From contig JAJDUK010000035.1 in assembly GCA_022826665.1 (NCBI GenBank), forward strand, positions 1 through 64,000: 64,000 bases of DNA, read 5' to 3'. The notes beneath the pieces are model-generated. The model worked only from the letters and a program-made list of their open reading frames with translations, was not told the DNA's origin and did not search any database. Below, in pieces: positions 1-10,462 of this stretch; the first letter of the stretch is position 1; each line of letters starts with the position of its first letter. A program made the translations under genes and the position numbers. Source of the stretch: Alphaproteobacteria bacterium (GTDB lineage: Bacteria; Pseudomonadota; Alphaproteobacteria; UBA828).

Positions 1-1
1 G

Positions 2-115
2 GGCGGCATGCGCTGGACCGTCAACGGCGCCAACGCCATCATCGCCCTGCGCTGCGCCGTCGAGAGCAATCGCTTCGACGATTTCTGGGAACGGCGCGCC
101 GGCGCAGCAGCATGA
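2..115 (+). mobile_element. C-terminal end of an ISKra4-like transposase (cut by window edge)
   Basis: Frame 2 is open from the window edge to a TGA at 113-115 and gives a 37-residue C-terminus containing GMRWTVNGANAIIALR, then FDDFWERR. A Met-Arg-Trp followed by Gly-Ala-x-Ala-Ile-x-x-Leu-Arg and a closing Phe-x-x-x-Trp is the usual tail of ISKra4-type transposases, which catalyse DNA strand transfer for an insertion sequence. The rest of the gene and the left inverted repeat lie outside the window, so I cannot tell whether the element is intact. The right end of the element should fall between 116 and 241; no clear terminal repeat can be named without the left end. Family assignment is by motif memory only. 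Confidence 0.55.
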
Positions 116-241
116 ATCTCACAAATCAGACGTACACCCCCGGCCCATCGACTATCGTCCTCGACAAGAGCCGTCCGGCGGCTTATCTCGCTCACGAATG
201 ACCGTGCAAACGAAGACGGACACGCGGGTGAGGGGAGGCCG

Positions 242-1015
242 ATGAGCGCCTCGGCCGCCACGCGTCCGCCGCCCCGGAACCCAATCGTGCTGATCCCGGC
301 GCGAATGGCTTCGACGCGACTCCCCGGCAAGCCGCTCGCCGACATCGCCGGCCGGCCGATGATCGTGCACGTGCTGGAGAGGGCGCGCGCAGCGGCGATC
401 GGCCCTGTGGTGGTCGCCTGCGCCGAGCCCGCCATTGCGGAGGCGATCGAGGGCGCCGGCGGTCGCGCGGTATTGACCGACCCCGATCACCCGTCCGGCT
501 CCGACCGAGTTTTTGAGGCGCTGCAGGCGGTCGACCCGGCGGGCGAACATGACGCGGTGGTCAACCTGCAGGGCGATCTGCCGACCCTCGACCCGGCACT
601 TCCTGCCCAGGCGCTCGCGCTCCTGGCGGACCCTGCGGTCGATATCGGCACGCTCGCGGCAGAGATCGTCGACCCGGCGGAGCGCAACGATCCCACTGTG
701 GTGAAGGCCGTGGTCTCGCACCGGCTTGGGGAGACGCACGGCCGGGCGCTCTATTTCACTCGCGCGACCGCGCCCTCGGGCGAAGGCCCGCTCTGGCACC
801 ATATCGGCCTTTACGCCTACCGGCGCGAGGCTCTCGCCCGTTTCGTCGCGCTCCCGCCGAGCCCATTAGAGCGCCGCGAGCGGCTGGAGCAGCTTCGCGC
901 GCTCGAGGACGGGATGTGTATCGAGGTCGCGTTCGTGGACACGGTCCCGCTGGGCGTCGATACCCCGGCGCAGCTCGAGCAGGCACGAGCGCTAGTCTCC
1001 GGCAACCTGGAGTAA
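242..1015 (+). CDS. kdsB: 3-deoxy-manno-octulosonate cytidylyltransferase (CMP-Kdo synthetase)
   Basis: Activates Kdo with CTP to give CMP-Kdo for the inner core of lipopolysaccharide; a cytoplasmic enzyme. The 257-residue protein has the family's nucleotide-binding start ([15 protein letters not shown], about residues 18-32), the HPSGSDRV segment, the metal-site loop [12 protein letters not shown] near residue 100, and the closing [10 protein letters not shown] stretch. Length fits the family (about 245-260). The ATG at 242 is preceded by GAGGGGAGG at a good distance, which fixes the start. DUF924 follows after 7 bases and its ribosome-binding site lies against the kdsB stop, so the two are probably co-transcribed. 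Nothing unusual beyond a short Pro-rich N-terminal extension. Confidence 0.95.
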   Translation: MSASAATRPPPRNPIVLIPARMASTRLPGKPLADIAGRPMIVHVLERARAAAIGPVVVACAEPAIAEAIEGAGGRAVLTDPDHPSGSDRVFEALQAVDPAGEHDAVVNLQGDLPTLDPALPAQALALLADPAVDIGTLAAEIVDPAERNDPTVVKAVVSHRLGETHGRALYFTRATAPSGEGPLWHHIGLYAYRREALARFVALPPSPLERRERLEQLRALEDGMCIEVAFVDTVPLGVDTPAQLEQARALVSGNLE

Positions 1016-1022
1016 AGAAGAG

Positions 1023-1559
1023 ATGATGGAGCAAGTCCTCTCCTTCTGGTTCGAACGCCACGGCCCCGATCAGTGGTGGGCCAAGGACCCCGCCTTCGAC
1101 GAGGCGATCCGCACCGAGTTTGGCGCCCTTCACGCCAGCGCTGCGCTCGGCGAGCTACACGACTGGCGCGAGGCGCCGGAGGGCCGCCTCGCCGAGATCA
1201 TCGTGCTCGACCAGTTCTCCCGAAACCTCTATCGCGAGGACCCGCGCGCCTTCGCCTGCGACGGCATGGCGCTCGCGCTGGCGCAAGAGGCGGTGCGCAT
1301 CGGCGCCGACAAGGCGCTGCCGCTGGAGCGCCGGCACTTCTTCTACCTGCCCTACGAGCACAGCGAATCGCCCCGCATCCACGAAATCGCCGTCACCCTC
1401 TTCGAATCCTTGGGCGATCCCGAGAGTCTGAAATACGAGCTGCAGCACAAGGTGATCATCGACCGTTTCGGACGCTATCCGCACCGCAACAAGGCGCTCT
1501 CGCGCCCCTCCACGGCCGAGGAAATCGCCTTCCTCAAGACCCCCAACTCCTCGTTCTGA
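1023..1559 (+). CDS. DUF924 family protein
   Basis: A 178-residue protein of the DUF924 family, whose biochemical role is not established; structurally the family is an all-helical, TPR-like fold. Recognisable features are the N-terminal VLSFWFERHGPDQWWAKD, the central LDQFSRNLYREDPRAFA, the YLPYEHSE segment and the FGRYPHRNKALSR motif. The gene starts 7 bases after kdsB with an AAGAAGAG ribosome-binding site, so it is likely the second gene of a kdsB transcript. The pairing gives no firm clue to function. Two ATG codons are adjacent (1023 and 1026); either could be used. Confidence 0.85.
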   Translation: MMEQVLSFWFERHGPDQWWAKDPAFDEAIRTEFGALHASAALGELHDWREAPEGRLAEIIVLDQFSRNLYREDPRAFACDGMALALAQEAVRIGADKALPLERRHFFYLPYEHSESPRIHEIAVTLFESLGDPESLKYELQHKVIIDRFGRYPHRNKALSRPSTAEEIAFLKTPNSSF

Positions 1560-1576
1560 GCCCAGCGAGCGCGCGG

Positions 1577-1605
1577 TTGACGCTCACCCCGGCGGGGGGC
1601 ATGTT
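1577..1605 (+). promoter_or_regulatory. candidate sigma70-type promoter for tkt
   Basis: TTGACG at 1577-1582 and CATGTT at 1600-1605 are separated by exactly 17 bases in the gap between DUF924 and tkt. The -35 box is close to consensus while the -10 is weak. Placement 45 bases ahead of the tkt start would make it the head of the tkt-gap-pgk-fba transcript. By eye only. Confidence 0.35.
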
Positions 1606-1649
1606 GCGCCCACTTTTCGGCGCGACGGCGCGGCACAGGACGGAAGCCC

Positions 1650-3665
1650 ATGCCTTCCACAATGGCTGAAGGGCGCGCACCGCGCGTCGATCACGCGGAC
1701 ATGGCGAACGCCATCCGCGCCCTTTCGATGGACGCGGTGGAGCAAGCCCGCTCCGGCCATCCCGGCATGCCGCTCGGCCTTGCCGACGTCGCGACCGTGC
1801 TCTTCGGCCAGTTCCTCAAGTTCGATCCCGCGCGCCCCGACTGGCCCGACCGGGACCGCTTCGTGCTCTCGAACGGTCACGGTTCGATGCTGCTCTATTC
1901 GCTGCTCTATCTCACCGGGTATCCAGACATCGACATCGACGAGATCCGCAACTTCCGCCAGCTCGGCAGCCGCACCGCTGGCCATCCGGAGTACGGCCTC
2001 GCCGCCGGGATCGAGACCACCACCGGCCCGCTCGGCCAGGGTCTCGCCAACGCGGTCGGCATGGCCCTGGCGGAGCGCAGCATGGCCGCCCGCTTTGGTG
2101 CGGACCTGGTGGACCATTACACCTACGTCGTCTGCGGCGACGGCTGCCTGATGGAAGGCATCAGCCAGGAGGCGATCTCGCTCGCGGGTCACCTGAAGCT
2201 CGACCGCCTGATCGTGCTCTACGATTCCAACGACATCTCCATCGACGGCCCCACCAGCCTCTCCTGCTCCGACGACGCACGGGCGCGCTTCGAGTCCGCC
2301 GGCTGGCACACGCAGCGCGTCGACGGACACGATCCGGACGCGGTCGCCGCAGCCATCGCCGCAGCCAAGGCCGAGCCCCGGTCCTCGATGATCGAGTGCC
2401 GCACGGTGATCGGCTACGGCGCGCCGACCAAGGCCGGCACCGCCGCGAGCCACGGCGCGCCGCTTGGAACTGACGAGATCGCGGGCACCCGCGAGGCGCT
2501 GGGCTGGCCGCACGCGCCCTTCACGGTGCCCGACGCAGTCCTTGCTGCCTGGCGCGCCCTCGGCGAGCGGGGCAGGGAGGCGCGGGAAGCCTGGGAGGCT
2601 CGCCGCGCCGCGCTCGACGAAGACCGCCGGGCCGAATTCGACGGTGCCGCCTCGGGCGCGCTGCCACCGGCACTCGTGGAGGCTCTCGTGGGCCTGAAGA
2701 CCACGCTGGCCGAGGAGCGCCCCACCATCGCCACCAGGGTCGCCAACAAGCGGGTCATCGGCGCCATCGCCGACGCCTTGCCGTCCCTCGTCGGCGGCTC
2801 GGCCGACCTCACCGGCTCCAATGGCACCAAGAGCGACGAGCTTGCGCCGATTACGCCCGGCGACTACGGCGGCCGCTACCTCTATTACGGGGTGCGCGAG
2901 CACGCCATGGGCGCGGTCATGAACGGCATGGCGCTCCACGGCGGGGTCATCCCCTTCGGCGGCACCTTCCTCACCTTCACCGACTATTGCCGGCCGGCGA
3001 TCCGGCTGTCCGCGCTCATGGAGCTTCGCGTCATCTACGTGATGACCCACGATTCCATCGGCCTCGGGGAGGACGGACCGACCCATCAGCCGATCGAGCA
3101 CTTAGCCAGCCTGCGGGCCATGCCCAACCTTCTTCTCTTCCGGCCCGCCGATGCCATCGAGACGGTAGAATGCTGGGAGCTCGCCCTGGCCAACGCCGAG
3201 CGCCCGTCTGTGCTCGCGCTCACGCGGCAGGGGGTGCCCTATCTGCGGGCGGCCGAGAATGGCTCTGGGAACGCCTGCGCGCGCGGCGGCTACGTGCTGC
3301 GCGAAGCCTCGACGGAGACGCCGCGCGTCGTGCTGCTTGCCACAGGATCGGAGTGCGCGATCGCCGACGAGGCGCGGCAGACGCTGGAAGCGGACGGCGT
3401 GGCGACGCGGCTGGTGTCGCTCCCCTGTTGGGAATTGTTCGACGAGCAGGAGCCGGCCTATCGCGAGAGCGTGCTGGGCGGCGCCGACGCGCTGCGGGTT
3501 GCAGTCGAGGCCGCGAGTCCCCTCGGCTGGGAGCGCTACGTGGGCCCCGCCGGCGCCATCGTCGGCATGCGGAGTTTTGGCGGCTCGGCGCCGGCCAAGG
3601 ACCTCTACGCCCACTTCGGCATCACGGCCGACGCCATGGTCACAGCGGTAAAGGCGCGGCTTTAA
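1650..3665 (+). CDS. tkt: transketolase
   Basis: Thiamine-diphosphate enzyme that moves two-carbon ketol units between sugar phosphates, linking glycolysis, the pentose phosphate pathway and, where present, the Calvin cycle. At 671 residues it has family length. Visible landmarks: [18 protein letters not shown] near the N-terminus, [16 protein letters not shown], the TPP/metal loop [21 protein letters not shown], and in the pyrimidine domain [18 protein letters not shown] and [20 protein letters not shown]. The ATG at 1650 follows GGACGGAAG. It heads a cluster with gap, pgk and fba, a common alphaproteobacterial arrangement. No phosphoribulokinase or Rubisco gene lies in the window, so a Calvin-cycle role is not supported here. 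Confidence 0.97.
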   Translation: MPSTMAEGRAPRVDHADMANAIRALSMDAVEQARSGHPGMPLGLADVATVLFGQFLKFDPARPDWPDRDRFVLSNGHGSMLLYSLLYLTGYPDIDIDEIRNFRQLGSRTAGHPEYGLAAGIETTTGPLGQGLANAVGMALAERSMAARFGADLVDHYTYVVCGDGCLMEGISQEAISLAGHLKLDRLIVLYDSNDISIDGPTSLSCSDDARARFESAGWHTQRVDGHDPDAVAAAIAAAKAEPRSSMIECRTVIGYGAPTKAGTAASHGAPLGTDEIAGTREALGWPHAPFTVPDAVLAAWRALGERGREAREAWEARRAALDEDRRAEFDGAASGALPPALVEALVGLKTTLAEERPTIATRVANKRVIGAIADALPSLVGGSADLTGSNGTKSDELAPITPGDYGGRYLYYGVREHAMGAVMNGMALHGGVIPFGGTFLTFTDYCRPAIRLSALMELRVIYVMTHDSIGLGEDGPTHQPIEHLASLRAMPNLLLFRPADAIETVECWELALANAERPSVLALTRQGVPYLRAAENGSGNACARGGYVLREASTETPRVVLLATGSECAIADEARQTLEADGVATRLVSLPCWELFDEQEPAYRESVLGGADALRVAVEAASPLGWERYVGPAGAIVGMRSFGGSAPAKDLYAHFGITADAMVTAVKARL

Positions 3666-3730
3666 AGCGCTCGGGACCACCGCGGGCCGAGCCGATAGCA
3701 AGACGCGACATCTCATACATCGGAGGGATC

Positions 3731-4735
3731 ATGACGGTTCGCATCGCCATCAACGGCTTCGGGCGGATCGGCCGCAACATTTTGCGCGCAATCCACGAGT
3801 TCGGCCGCACCGATCTCACCGTCGTCGCTCTCAATGACCTGGGCGACGTGGAGACCAACGCCCACCTGCTGCGCTACGATTCGGTTCACGGGCGCTTCCC
3901 CGGCACCGTCGAGGTGGCGGACGGGGCGATCGATATCGGCGCGGGGCCGATCCGGGTGCTGAGCGAGCGCGATCCGGCCCGGCTGCCCTGGGCCGATCTC
4001 GGCATCGACGTGGCGCTGGAGTGCACCGGGATCTTCACCGCGCGCGAGAAGGCCGCGGCACATCTGGAGGCAGGCGCCCGCGCGGTGCTGATCTCGGCGC
4101 CCGGCACGGATTCCGACCTCACCGTGGTCTACGGCGTCAATCACACCGCGCTCACGCCCGAGCACCGCATCGTCTCCAACGCGTCCTGCACCACCAACTG
4201 CCTCGCCCCGGTCGCCTCGGTGCTGCACGAGGCCATCGGGATCGAGAGCGGCTTCATGACCACGGTGCACGCCTACACGCTGGATCAGCCGGTGCTCGAC
4301 ACGCTGCACAAGGACCTCCGACGGGCGCGCGGTGCGGCGGGCTCAATGATTCCGACCTCCACCGGGGCCGCGCGTGCCGTGGGCCTCGTGCTGCCCACAC
4401 TCGCCGGCAAGCTGGACGGCACCGCGGTCAGGGTGCCGACCGCCAACGTCTCGATGGTCGATCTCAACTTCGTCGCCAAGCGAGCGACATCCGTGGACGA
4501 GATCAACGAGGCCGTGGCGAGCGCCGCCGCCGGCGCCATGGCGGGCGTGCTCGCTTACAGCGAGGAGCCGCTGGTCTCGGTCGACTTCAACCACCGGCCG
4601 GAGAGCTCGATCGTCGATGCCGGCCAGACCGCCGTGGTCGATGGCACGCTCGGCCGCGTCCTCTCCTGGTACGACAACGAATGGGGCTTCTCGAACCGGA
4701 TGGGCGATGTCGCCGCCCATCTCGGCAACCTGTGA
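3731..4735 (+). CDS. gap: type I glyceraldehyde-3-phosphate dehydrogenase
   Basis: Interconverts glyceraldehyde 3-phosphate and 1,3-bisphosphoglycerate with NAD(P). The 334-residue protein opens with the Rossmann motif [14 protein letters not shown] and carries the active-site signature NASCTTNCL, with the nucleophilic cysteine at residue 153, the base histidine in TVHAYTLDQ, and the substrate loop [11 protein letters not shown]. The C-terminal [12 protein letters not shown] is typical. GGAGGG at 3722-3727 is well placed for the ATG at 3731. It sits 65 bases after tkt and 37 before pgk, which use its product in the next glycolytic step. Cofactor preference cannot be settled by eye. Confidence 0.97.
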   Translation: MTVRIAINGFGRIGRNILRAIHEFGRTDLTVVALNDLGDVETNAHLLRYDSVHGRFPGTVEVADGAIDIGAGPIRVLSERDPARLPWADLGIDVALECTGIFTAREKAAAHLEAGARAVLISAPGTDSDLTVVYGVNHTALTPEHRIVSNASCTTNCLAPVASVLHEAIGIESGFMTTVHAYTLDQPVLDTLHKDLRRARGAAGSMIPTSTGAARAVGLVLPTLAGKLDGTAVRVPTANVSMVDLNFVAKRATSVDEINEAVASAAAGAMAGVLAYSEEPLVSVDFNHRPESSIVDAGQTAVVDGTLGRVLSWYDNEWGFSNRMGDVAAHLGNL

Positions 4736-4772
4736 CGGAGCCCGCGCAACTCTCCAGCCTGGGGCTCGAGGC

Positions 4773-5981
<1,209 letters not shown>

Positions 5982-5988
5982 ACCGGCC

Positions 5989-6423
5989 ATGAGCGCGCGG
6001 CGGCCCGCAATCGTCGTCCACGATCTCGACCAAGCCATCGGCGCGCTCCGCGCGGCCGCGACAGCCGGAGTCCCGGTGACGCTCTGGTCTGCGCCCGGCG
6101 CCGCGTCATACGCGGGGCTCGGCTTCTTACGTGCGGTGTTCGAGAAAGCCCGCGACGCGGTGCCGGAGGCCGACCACGACACGGTCGTCGACTGCAGGGG
6201 CAACGCCGTGCTCGCCCACGAGGCGCTGAGTCGCAGCTTCGCCAGCGTCGCGTTCACCGGCCGCGGGGCCATGCGCAAGACCCTCCAGGCCATCGCGAAC
6301 GAGCAGGGAGTCCCGCTGATTACAACTGGGCCGGCTCGGGGCGCGCTCGATCTCGTCCACTCCGCCGACCCGGAGCGCGACAGCACCGACTATCTCGCAA
6401 AAGGGCATGCCAGACGTTCATAA
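5989..6423 (+). CDS. uncharacterised 144-aa protein between pgk and fba
   Basis: I do not recognise a named family. The ATG at 5989 comes 7 bases after the pgk stop and the gene ends 38 bases before fba, so it is almost certainly in the same transcript. The product is soluble-looking, with no signal peptide or membrane segment. It begins IVVHDLDQAIGALRAAATAG, continues with VTLWSAPGAASYAGLGFLR, has HDTVVDCRGNAVLAHEALS in the middle, and ends with a short polar tail. The alternation of hydrophobic strands and Ala-rich helices suggests a small alpha/beta domain. Its place inside a glycolytic operon hints at a metabolic or regulatory link, but that is inference. Confidence 0.8.
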   Translation: MSARRPAIVVHDLDQAIGALRAAATAGVPVTLWSAPGAASYAGLGFLRAVFEKARDAVPEADHDTVVDCRGNAVLAHEALSRSFASVAFTGRGAMRKTLQAIANEQGVPLITTGPARGALDLVHSADPERDSTDYLAKGHARRS

Positions 6424-6461
6424 CCTCTGGCAAACGAGCCGCGCGTCGGTCAGGATAGGCC

Positions 6462-7382
6462 ATGCGAATCACCCGGCGCGTCAGAGAAATTCTCTCCTGG
6501 TACGAGAGCGACAATCCGGGCACGAAGTCCAACCTCGCCCGAATCCTGATGCACGGCCGCCTCGGCGGCACCGGGCGCATGGTCATCCTGCCGGTTGATC
6601 AGGGCTTCGAGCATGGTCCGGCGCGCAGCTTCGCGCCCAACCCGCCAGCCTACGACCCGCACTATCACTGGCAGCTTGCCATTGACGCCGGCCTGAACGC
6701 GTTTGCGAGCCCGCTGGGCATGATCGAGTCGGGCGCCGCAAGCTTCGCCGGCGCGATCCCAACCATCCTCAAGGTCAACAACGCGAACTCCTTGGGCTCG
6801 GCCAAGGATCAGGCGGTGACCGGCTCGGTGCGCGACGCGCTCCGGCTGGGCTGCTCGGCCATCGGCTTCACCGTCTATCCGGCCTCCGACCGTCAGTACG
6901 AGATGATCGAGGAGATTCGGGAGCTCGCGGCGGAGGCGAAGGCGCACGGGCTCGCGGTGGTGGTCTGGTCCTATCCGCGCGGCGGTGCGCTCTCCAAGGA
7001 GGGCGAGACCGCGCTCGACGTGGTGGCCTATGCGGCGCACATGGCTGCGCTGGCCGGTGCCCACATCATCAAGGTCAAGCCGCCGACTGCCCATCTGGAG
7101 CAGGAGGCCGCCGCCAAGGTGTACAGCGCTCAGGCCGTGGACGGCGAGACGCTGGAGAAGCGGATCGCCCACGTCATGCAGTCGGCCTTCGCCGGCCGCC
7201 GGCTCGTTGTCTTCTCCGGCGGCGCTGCGAAGGGGCTGGAGGGCCTCTTTGGCGAGGTGCGCGCGATCCATGCGGGTGGCGGCAGCGGCTCCATCATCGG
7301 CCGCAACAGCTTCCAGCGCCCGCGCTCCGACGCGCTCGCCATGCTGGACACCGTCATCGGCATATACCGGGGCAAGGGGTAG
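6462..7382 (+). CDS. fba: class I (DhnA-type) fructose-bisphosphate aldolase
   Basis: Cleaves or condenses fructose 1,6-bisphosphate through a lysine Schiff base. The 306-residue protein belongs to the bacterial/archaeal DhnA/FbaB group rather than the zinc-dependent class II: it has ILPVDQGFEHGP, IESGAASFAGAIPTILKVN, AIGFTVYPASDRQYEM, VVVWSYPRGGALSKEG and HIIKVKPPTAHLEQE, where the Lys of IKVKPP is the expected Schiff-base residue, then a phosphate-binding GGGSGSIIGRNSFQRP loop. The ATG at 6462 starts MRITRRVREILSWYES, as in relatives. It closes the tkt-gap-pgk-unknown-fba cluster. Confidence 0.93.
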   Translation: MRITRRVREILSWYESDNPGTKSNLARILMHGRLGGTGRMVILPVDQGFEHGPARSFAPNPPAYDPHYHWQLAIDAGLNAFASPLGMIESGAASFAGAIPTILKVNNANSLGSAKDQAVTGSVRDALRLGCSAIGFTVYPASDRQYEMIEEIRELAAEAKAHGLAVVVWSYPRGGALSKEGETALDVVAYAAHMAALAGAHIIKVKPPTAHLEQEAAAKVYSAQAVDGETLEKRIAHVMQSAFAGRRLVVFSGGAAKGLEGLFGEVRAIHAGGGSGSIIGRNSFQRPRSDALAMLDTVIGIYRGKG

Positions 7383-7448
7383 TTCAGTACCGCCGGCCTC
7401 CGTCGGAATCGGTGGCGCCGCTCGCCGTCGGCGCCTATAACCCCGCCC

Positions 7449-8270
7449 ATGACGGGGCTTCCCTTCACCAAAATGCACGGGCTCGGCAACGACTTCGTGG
7501 TGTTCGACGCACGCCGCGCGCCGCTCGCGCTGGACGCCGCGCGCGTGCGCGCCATCGCCGAGCGGCGCACTGGTGTCGGCTGCGATCAACTGGTCGTCCT
7601 GGAGGCACCGCGCAACGGCGGCACCGACGCCTACCTCAGGTTCTGGAACCAGGACGGCGGCGAGGTCGCGGCCTGCGGCAACGGCACCCGCTGCGCGGCC
7701 CGGCTGCTGCTGGACGAGACCGGCGCGGAGCGCGTGGTCCTTGAAACCGATGCGGGGCCGCTCGCGGCGCACGAGGCCGGCGTAGGCCAGGTGCGCGTCG
7801 ATATGGGGCCGGCGCGGCTCGACTGGCACGAGATCCCCCTGGCCCGCGCGATGGACACGCTCCACGTCACGGTCGGCGCGGGGCCGCTCTCGGACGCCGT
7901 GGCGGTCAACATGGGCAACCCGCACGCGGTGTTCTTCGTGGACGATGCGGAGGCCGTGCCGCTGGCCGAGATCGGCCCCGGCCTGGAGACCGATCCGCTC
8001 TTCCCCGAGCGCGCGAACATTGGCGTCGCCCAGCGCCTTGCCGAAGACCGTCTCAGGCTCCGCGTGTGGGAAAGGGGCGTGGGCCTCACTCAGGCCTGCG
8101 GCACCGGCGCCTGCGCCGCGGCGGTCGCAGGCGCGCGGCGGGGGCTCACCGGGCGCGATGTCACCGTTGTCCTCGACGGTGGCGAGTTGGGGATCGTCTG
8201 GCGCGAGGACGGCCATGTCGAGATGACGGGCCCCACGGCGGCTAGCTTCACGGGCGTGCTGCCGGCATGA
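7449..8270 (+). CDS. dapF: diaminopimelate epimerase
   Basis: Converts LL- to meso-diaminopimelate, the last step before lysine and the source of DAP for peptidoglycan. The 273-residue protein carries both catalytic cysteines in their usual settings: C76 in AACGNGTRC and C217 in QACGTGACA. The start TKMHGLGNDFVVFD and MGNPHAVFFVDD are also typical. Its stop overlaps the mtaB start in an ATGA. The two other lysine-pathway genes of this window, dapD and dapE, lie 9 kb away on the other strand. Confidence 0.96.
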   Translation: MTGLPFTKMHGLGNDFVVFDARRAPLALDAARVRAIAERRTGVGCDQLVVLEAPRNGGTDAYLRFWNQDGGEVAACGNGTRCAARLLLDETGAERVVLETDAGPLAAHEAGVGQVRVDMGPARLDWHEIPLARAMDTLHVTVGAGPLSDAVAVNMGNPHAVFFVDDAEAVPLAEIGPGLETDPLFPERANIGVAQRLAEDRLRLRVWERGVGLTQACGTGACAAAVAGARRGLTGRDVTVVLDGGELGIVWREDGHVEMTGPTAASFTGVLPA

Positions 8271-9514
8271 GCGGGCTCGAGGTCATCACCATGGGCTGCC
8301 GGCTCAACGCCTACGAGTCAGAGGTCATGCGCGGCCGTGCGCGTGCTGCGGGGCTCACCGAGGGCATCATCGTCAACACCTGCGCGGTCACGGGCGAGGC
8401 CGAGCGCCAGGCGCGCCAGGCGATCCGCCGCGCGCGCCGGCACAACCCCGATGCCACCATCATCGCCACCGGCTGCGCCGCCCAGCTCGACCCCGCAGGC
8501 TATGCCGCGATGCCCGAGGTCGACCGGGTCATCGGCAACCGGGAGAAGCTCACGCTGGAGGGTCTGGCGCCCGGCGCAGACGCGCCCATCGCGGTCGGCG
8601 ACATCATGGCGGTGCGCGAGACCGCCGGCCATCTGGTCGCGGGCTACGAGGCGCGCTCGCGCGCCTTCGTTCAGGTCCAGAACGGCTGCGACCATCGCTG
8701 CACCTTCTGCATCATCCCCTTCGCGCGGGGCCCGAGCCGGAGCGTGCCGCTCGGCGCGATTGCGGCCGAGGTGCGGGCGCTGGTGGCGGCCGGCCATCGC
8801 GAGGTGGTGCTGAGCGGCGTCGATCTTGGTCACTATGGGGCCGACCTGCCGGGCCGGCCGAGCCTTGGCGAGGCGGTGCGCCGTCTGCTCCAGGCGGTGC
8901 CGGAGCTGCCGCGACTCCGCCTTTCCTCCATCGATCCGGTTGAGGTCGACCCAGAACTGGAGCGGCTCTTCGCCGATGAGCCGCGCCTGATGCCGCACCT
9001 GCACCTCAGCGTCCAGGCAGGCGACGACATGGTGCTCAAGCGGATGAAGCGGCGCCACAGCCGGGCCGACGTGCTGGCGCTCTGCGAGCGGCTCCGCGCG
9101 CTCCGGCCGGAGATCGCCTTCGGCGCCGACCTGATCGCGGGCTTCCCCACCGAGACGGAAGCGATGTTCGAGAACACGCGGCGCCTGATCGCCGACGCCG
9201 GTCTGGTCTGGCTCCACGTCTTTCCCTATTCGTCCCGCCCCGGCACGCCGGCGGCGCGCATGCCCCAGGTGCCGGGGCCCGAGCGCCGCGCCCGCGCCGC
9301 GGCGCTGCGCCGGGCCGCAGAAGGCCCGCGCCGGCAGTTTTTGGAGGGCCGCATCGGCGACGACAGCCGGGTGCTGCTGGAGCAGCCCGAGAGCGGGCGC
9401 GACGAGTGCTTCGCCGAGGTCGCGTTCGACCGTCCGGCAGGCGAGCCCGGCACTCTGGTGCAGGCCCGTATCACTGGCGTGGCAGGCGATCGCCTGATCG
9501 GGATCGCAGCCTGA
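8267..9514 (+). CDS. mtaB: tRNA t6A37 methylthiotransferase MtaB
   Basis: Radical-SAM methylthiotransferase that adds a methylthio group to t6A37 of tRNAs reading ANN codons. The 415-residue protein has the three N-terminal cluster cysteines of the UPF0004 domain (C11 in MGCRLN, C39 in VNTCAVT, C70 in ATGCAAQ) and the radical-SAM CxxxCxxC motif (C141, C145, C148 in NGCDHRCTFCIIPFARG). GCRLNAYES rather than a MiaB-type start, plus the short C-terminal TRAM-like region, favours MtaB over MiaB. It overlaps dapF by 4 bases and ftsY by 1, an order (dapF-mtaB-ftsY) often seen in alphaproteobacteria. Confidence 0.93.
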   Translation: MSGLEVITMGCRLNAYESEVMRGRARAAGLTEGIIVNTCAVTGEAERQARQAIRRARRHNPDATIIATGCAAQLDPAGYAAMPEVDRVIGNREKLTLEGLAPGADAPIAVGDIMAVRETAGHLVAGYEARSRAFVQVQNGCDHRCTFCIIPFARGPSRSVPLGAIAAEVRALVAAGHREVVLSGVDLGHYGADLPGRPSLGEAVRRLLQAVPELPRLRLSSIDPVEVDPELERLFADEPRLMPHLHLSVQAGDDMVLKRMKRRHSRADVLALCERLRALRPEIAFGADLIAGFPTETEAMFENTRRLIADAGLVWLHVFPYSSRPGTPAARMPQVPGPERRARAAALRRAAEGPRRQFLEGRIGDDSRVLLEQPESGRDECFAEVAFDRPAGEPGTLVQARITGVAGDRLIGIAA

Positions 9515-10455
9515 TGGCGCGGGAAGAGGGCGGCGGGCGCGGCCTGTTCGCCCGCCTCAAGGCAGGACTCAGGCGCACCTCCAACAGTCTCACCGGCGGC
9601 ATCGGGGCCATCTTCACCGGCCGCCGGCTCGACGATGAAGCGCTGGAGGAGCTGGAAGAGCTGCTCATCGCCGGCGATCTCGGCGCGGCGACTGCGGCCG
9701 AGCTCACGGCTGAGCTGGCACAGCAGCGCTTCGGCAAGGAAGTGACCGCCGCCGAGGTACGCCGAGCGCTCGCCGATCAGATCGCCGACTTGCTCGTGCC
9801 GGTCGAGGGGACGCTGGCGATTGAGGAGGACGCCAAGCCCCACGTGATCCTGGTGGCCGGCGTCAACGGCACGGGCAAGACCACCACCATCGGCAAGCTC
9901 GCCCAGCGGCTCAGCCGCGACGGGAAGCAAGTCATGCTGGTCGCGGGTGACACCTTCCGCGCCGCCGCCGTGGAGCAGCTCACGATCTGGGGCGAGCGGG
10001 CCGGGTCGCCGGTGGTCGCGCGCCCCGACGGCGGCGATCCCGCCGGCCTCGCCTTCGATGCGCTCGAGCGCGCGCGGGCGGAAAGCATCGACGTGCTCCT
10101 GATCGACACCGCCGGCCGGCTGCAGAACAAGGCGCACCTGATGGCCGAGCTTCAGAAGATCGACCGCGTGCTCAAGAAGCTCGATGAGCGCGCGCCGCAC
10201 AGCCGCCTCCTGGTGCTCGATGCCACCACCGGCCAGAACGCGCTCAATCAGGTCGATGTCTTCCGCGAGGCCATCGCCGTCGACGGCCTGGTCATGACCA
10301 AGCTCGACGGCACGGCGAAGGGCGGTGTACTGGTGGCGCTGGCGCGGCGCTTCGGCGTGCCTGTGGTCGCAATCGGCATCGGCGAGGGGATCGACGACCT
10401 GCGCCCCTTTGAGGCCCGTGCCTTCGCCGCAGCCCTGATGGGACTCGACGAGTAG
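9514..10455 (+). CDS. ftsY: signal recognition particle receptor FtsY
   Basis: SRP receptor GTPase that docks ribosome-SRP complexes at the inner membrane. The ATG at 9514 overlaps the mtaB TGA (TGATG), giving 313 residues. A helical N domain (LTGGIGAIFTGRRLDDEALE...) precedes the GTPase domain with the P-loop GVNGTGKTTTIGKL, DTFRAAAVEQL, IDTAGRLQNK and the specificity motif TKLDGTAKGG. The long acidic A domain found in enterobacterial FtsY is absent and only about 20 residues precede the N domain, as is usual in alphaproteobacteria. The gene is followed at once by the structured repeat at 10463. Confidence 0.96.
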   Translation: MAREEGGGRGLFARLKAGLRRTSNSLTGGIGAIFTGRRLDDEALEELEELLIAGDLGAATAAELTAELAQQRFGKEVTAAEVRRALADQIADLLVPVEGTLAIEEDAKPHVILVAGVNGTGKTTTIGKLAQRLSRDGKQVMLVAGDTFRAAAVEQLTIWGERAGSPVVARPDGGDPAGLAFDALERARAESIDVLLIDTAGRLQNKAHLMAELQKIDRVLKKLDERAPHSRLLVLDATTGQNALNQVDVFREAIAVDGLVMTKLDGTAKGGVLVALARRFGVPVVAIGIGEGIDDLRPFEARAFAAALMGLDE

Positions 10456-10462
10456 CACTTTA

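Noticed and set aside
1584-3101. Long open frame (505 codons) antisense to tkt
   Set aside because: High GC leaves long antisense frames. The translation has no recognisable domain and the sense strand encodes a certain transketolase.
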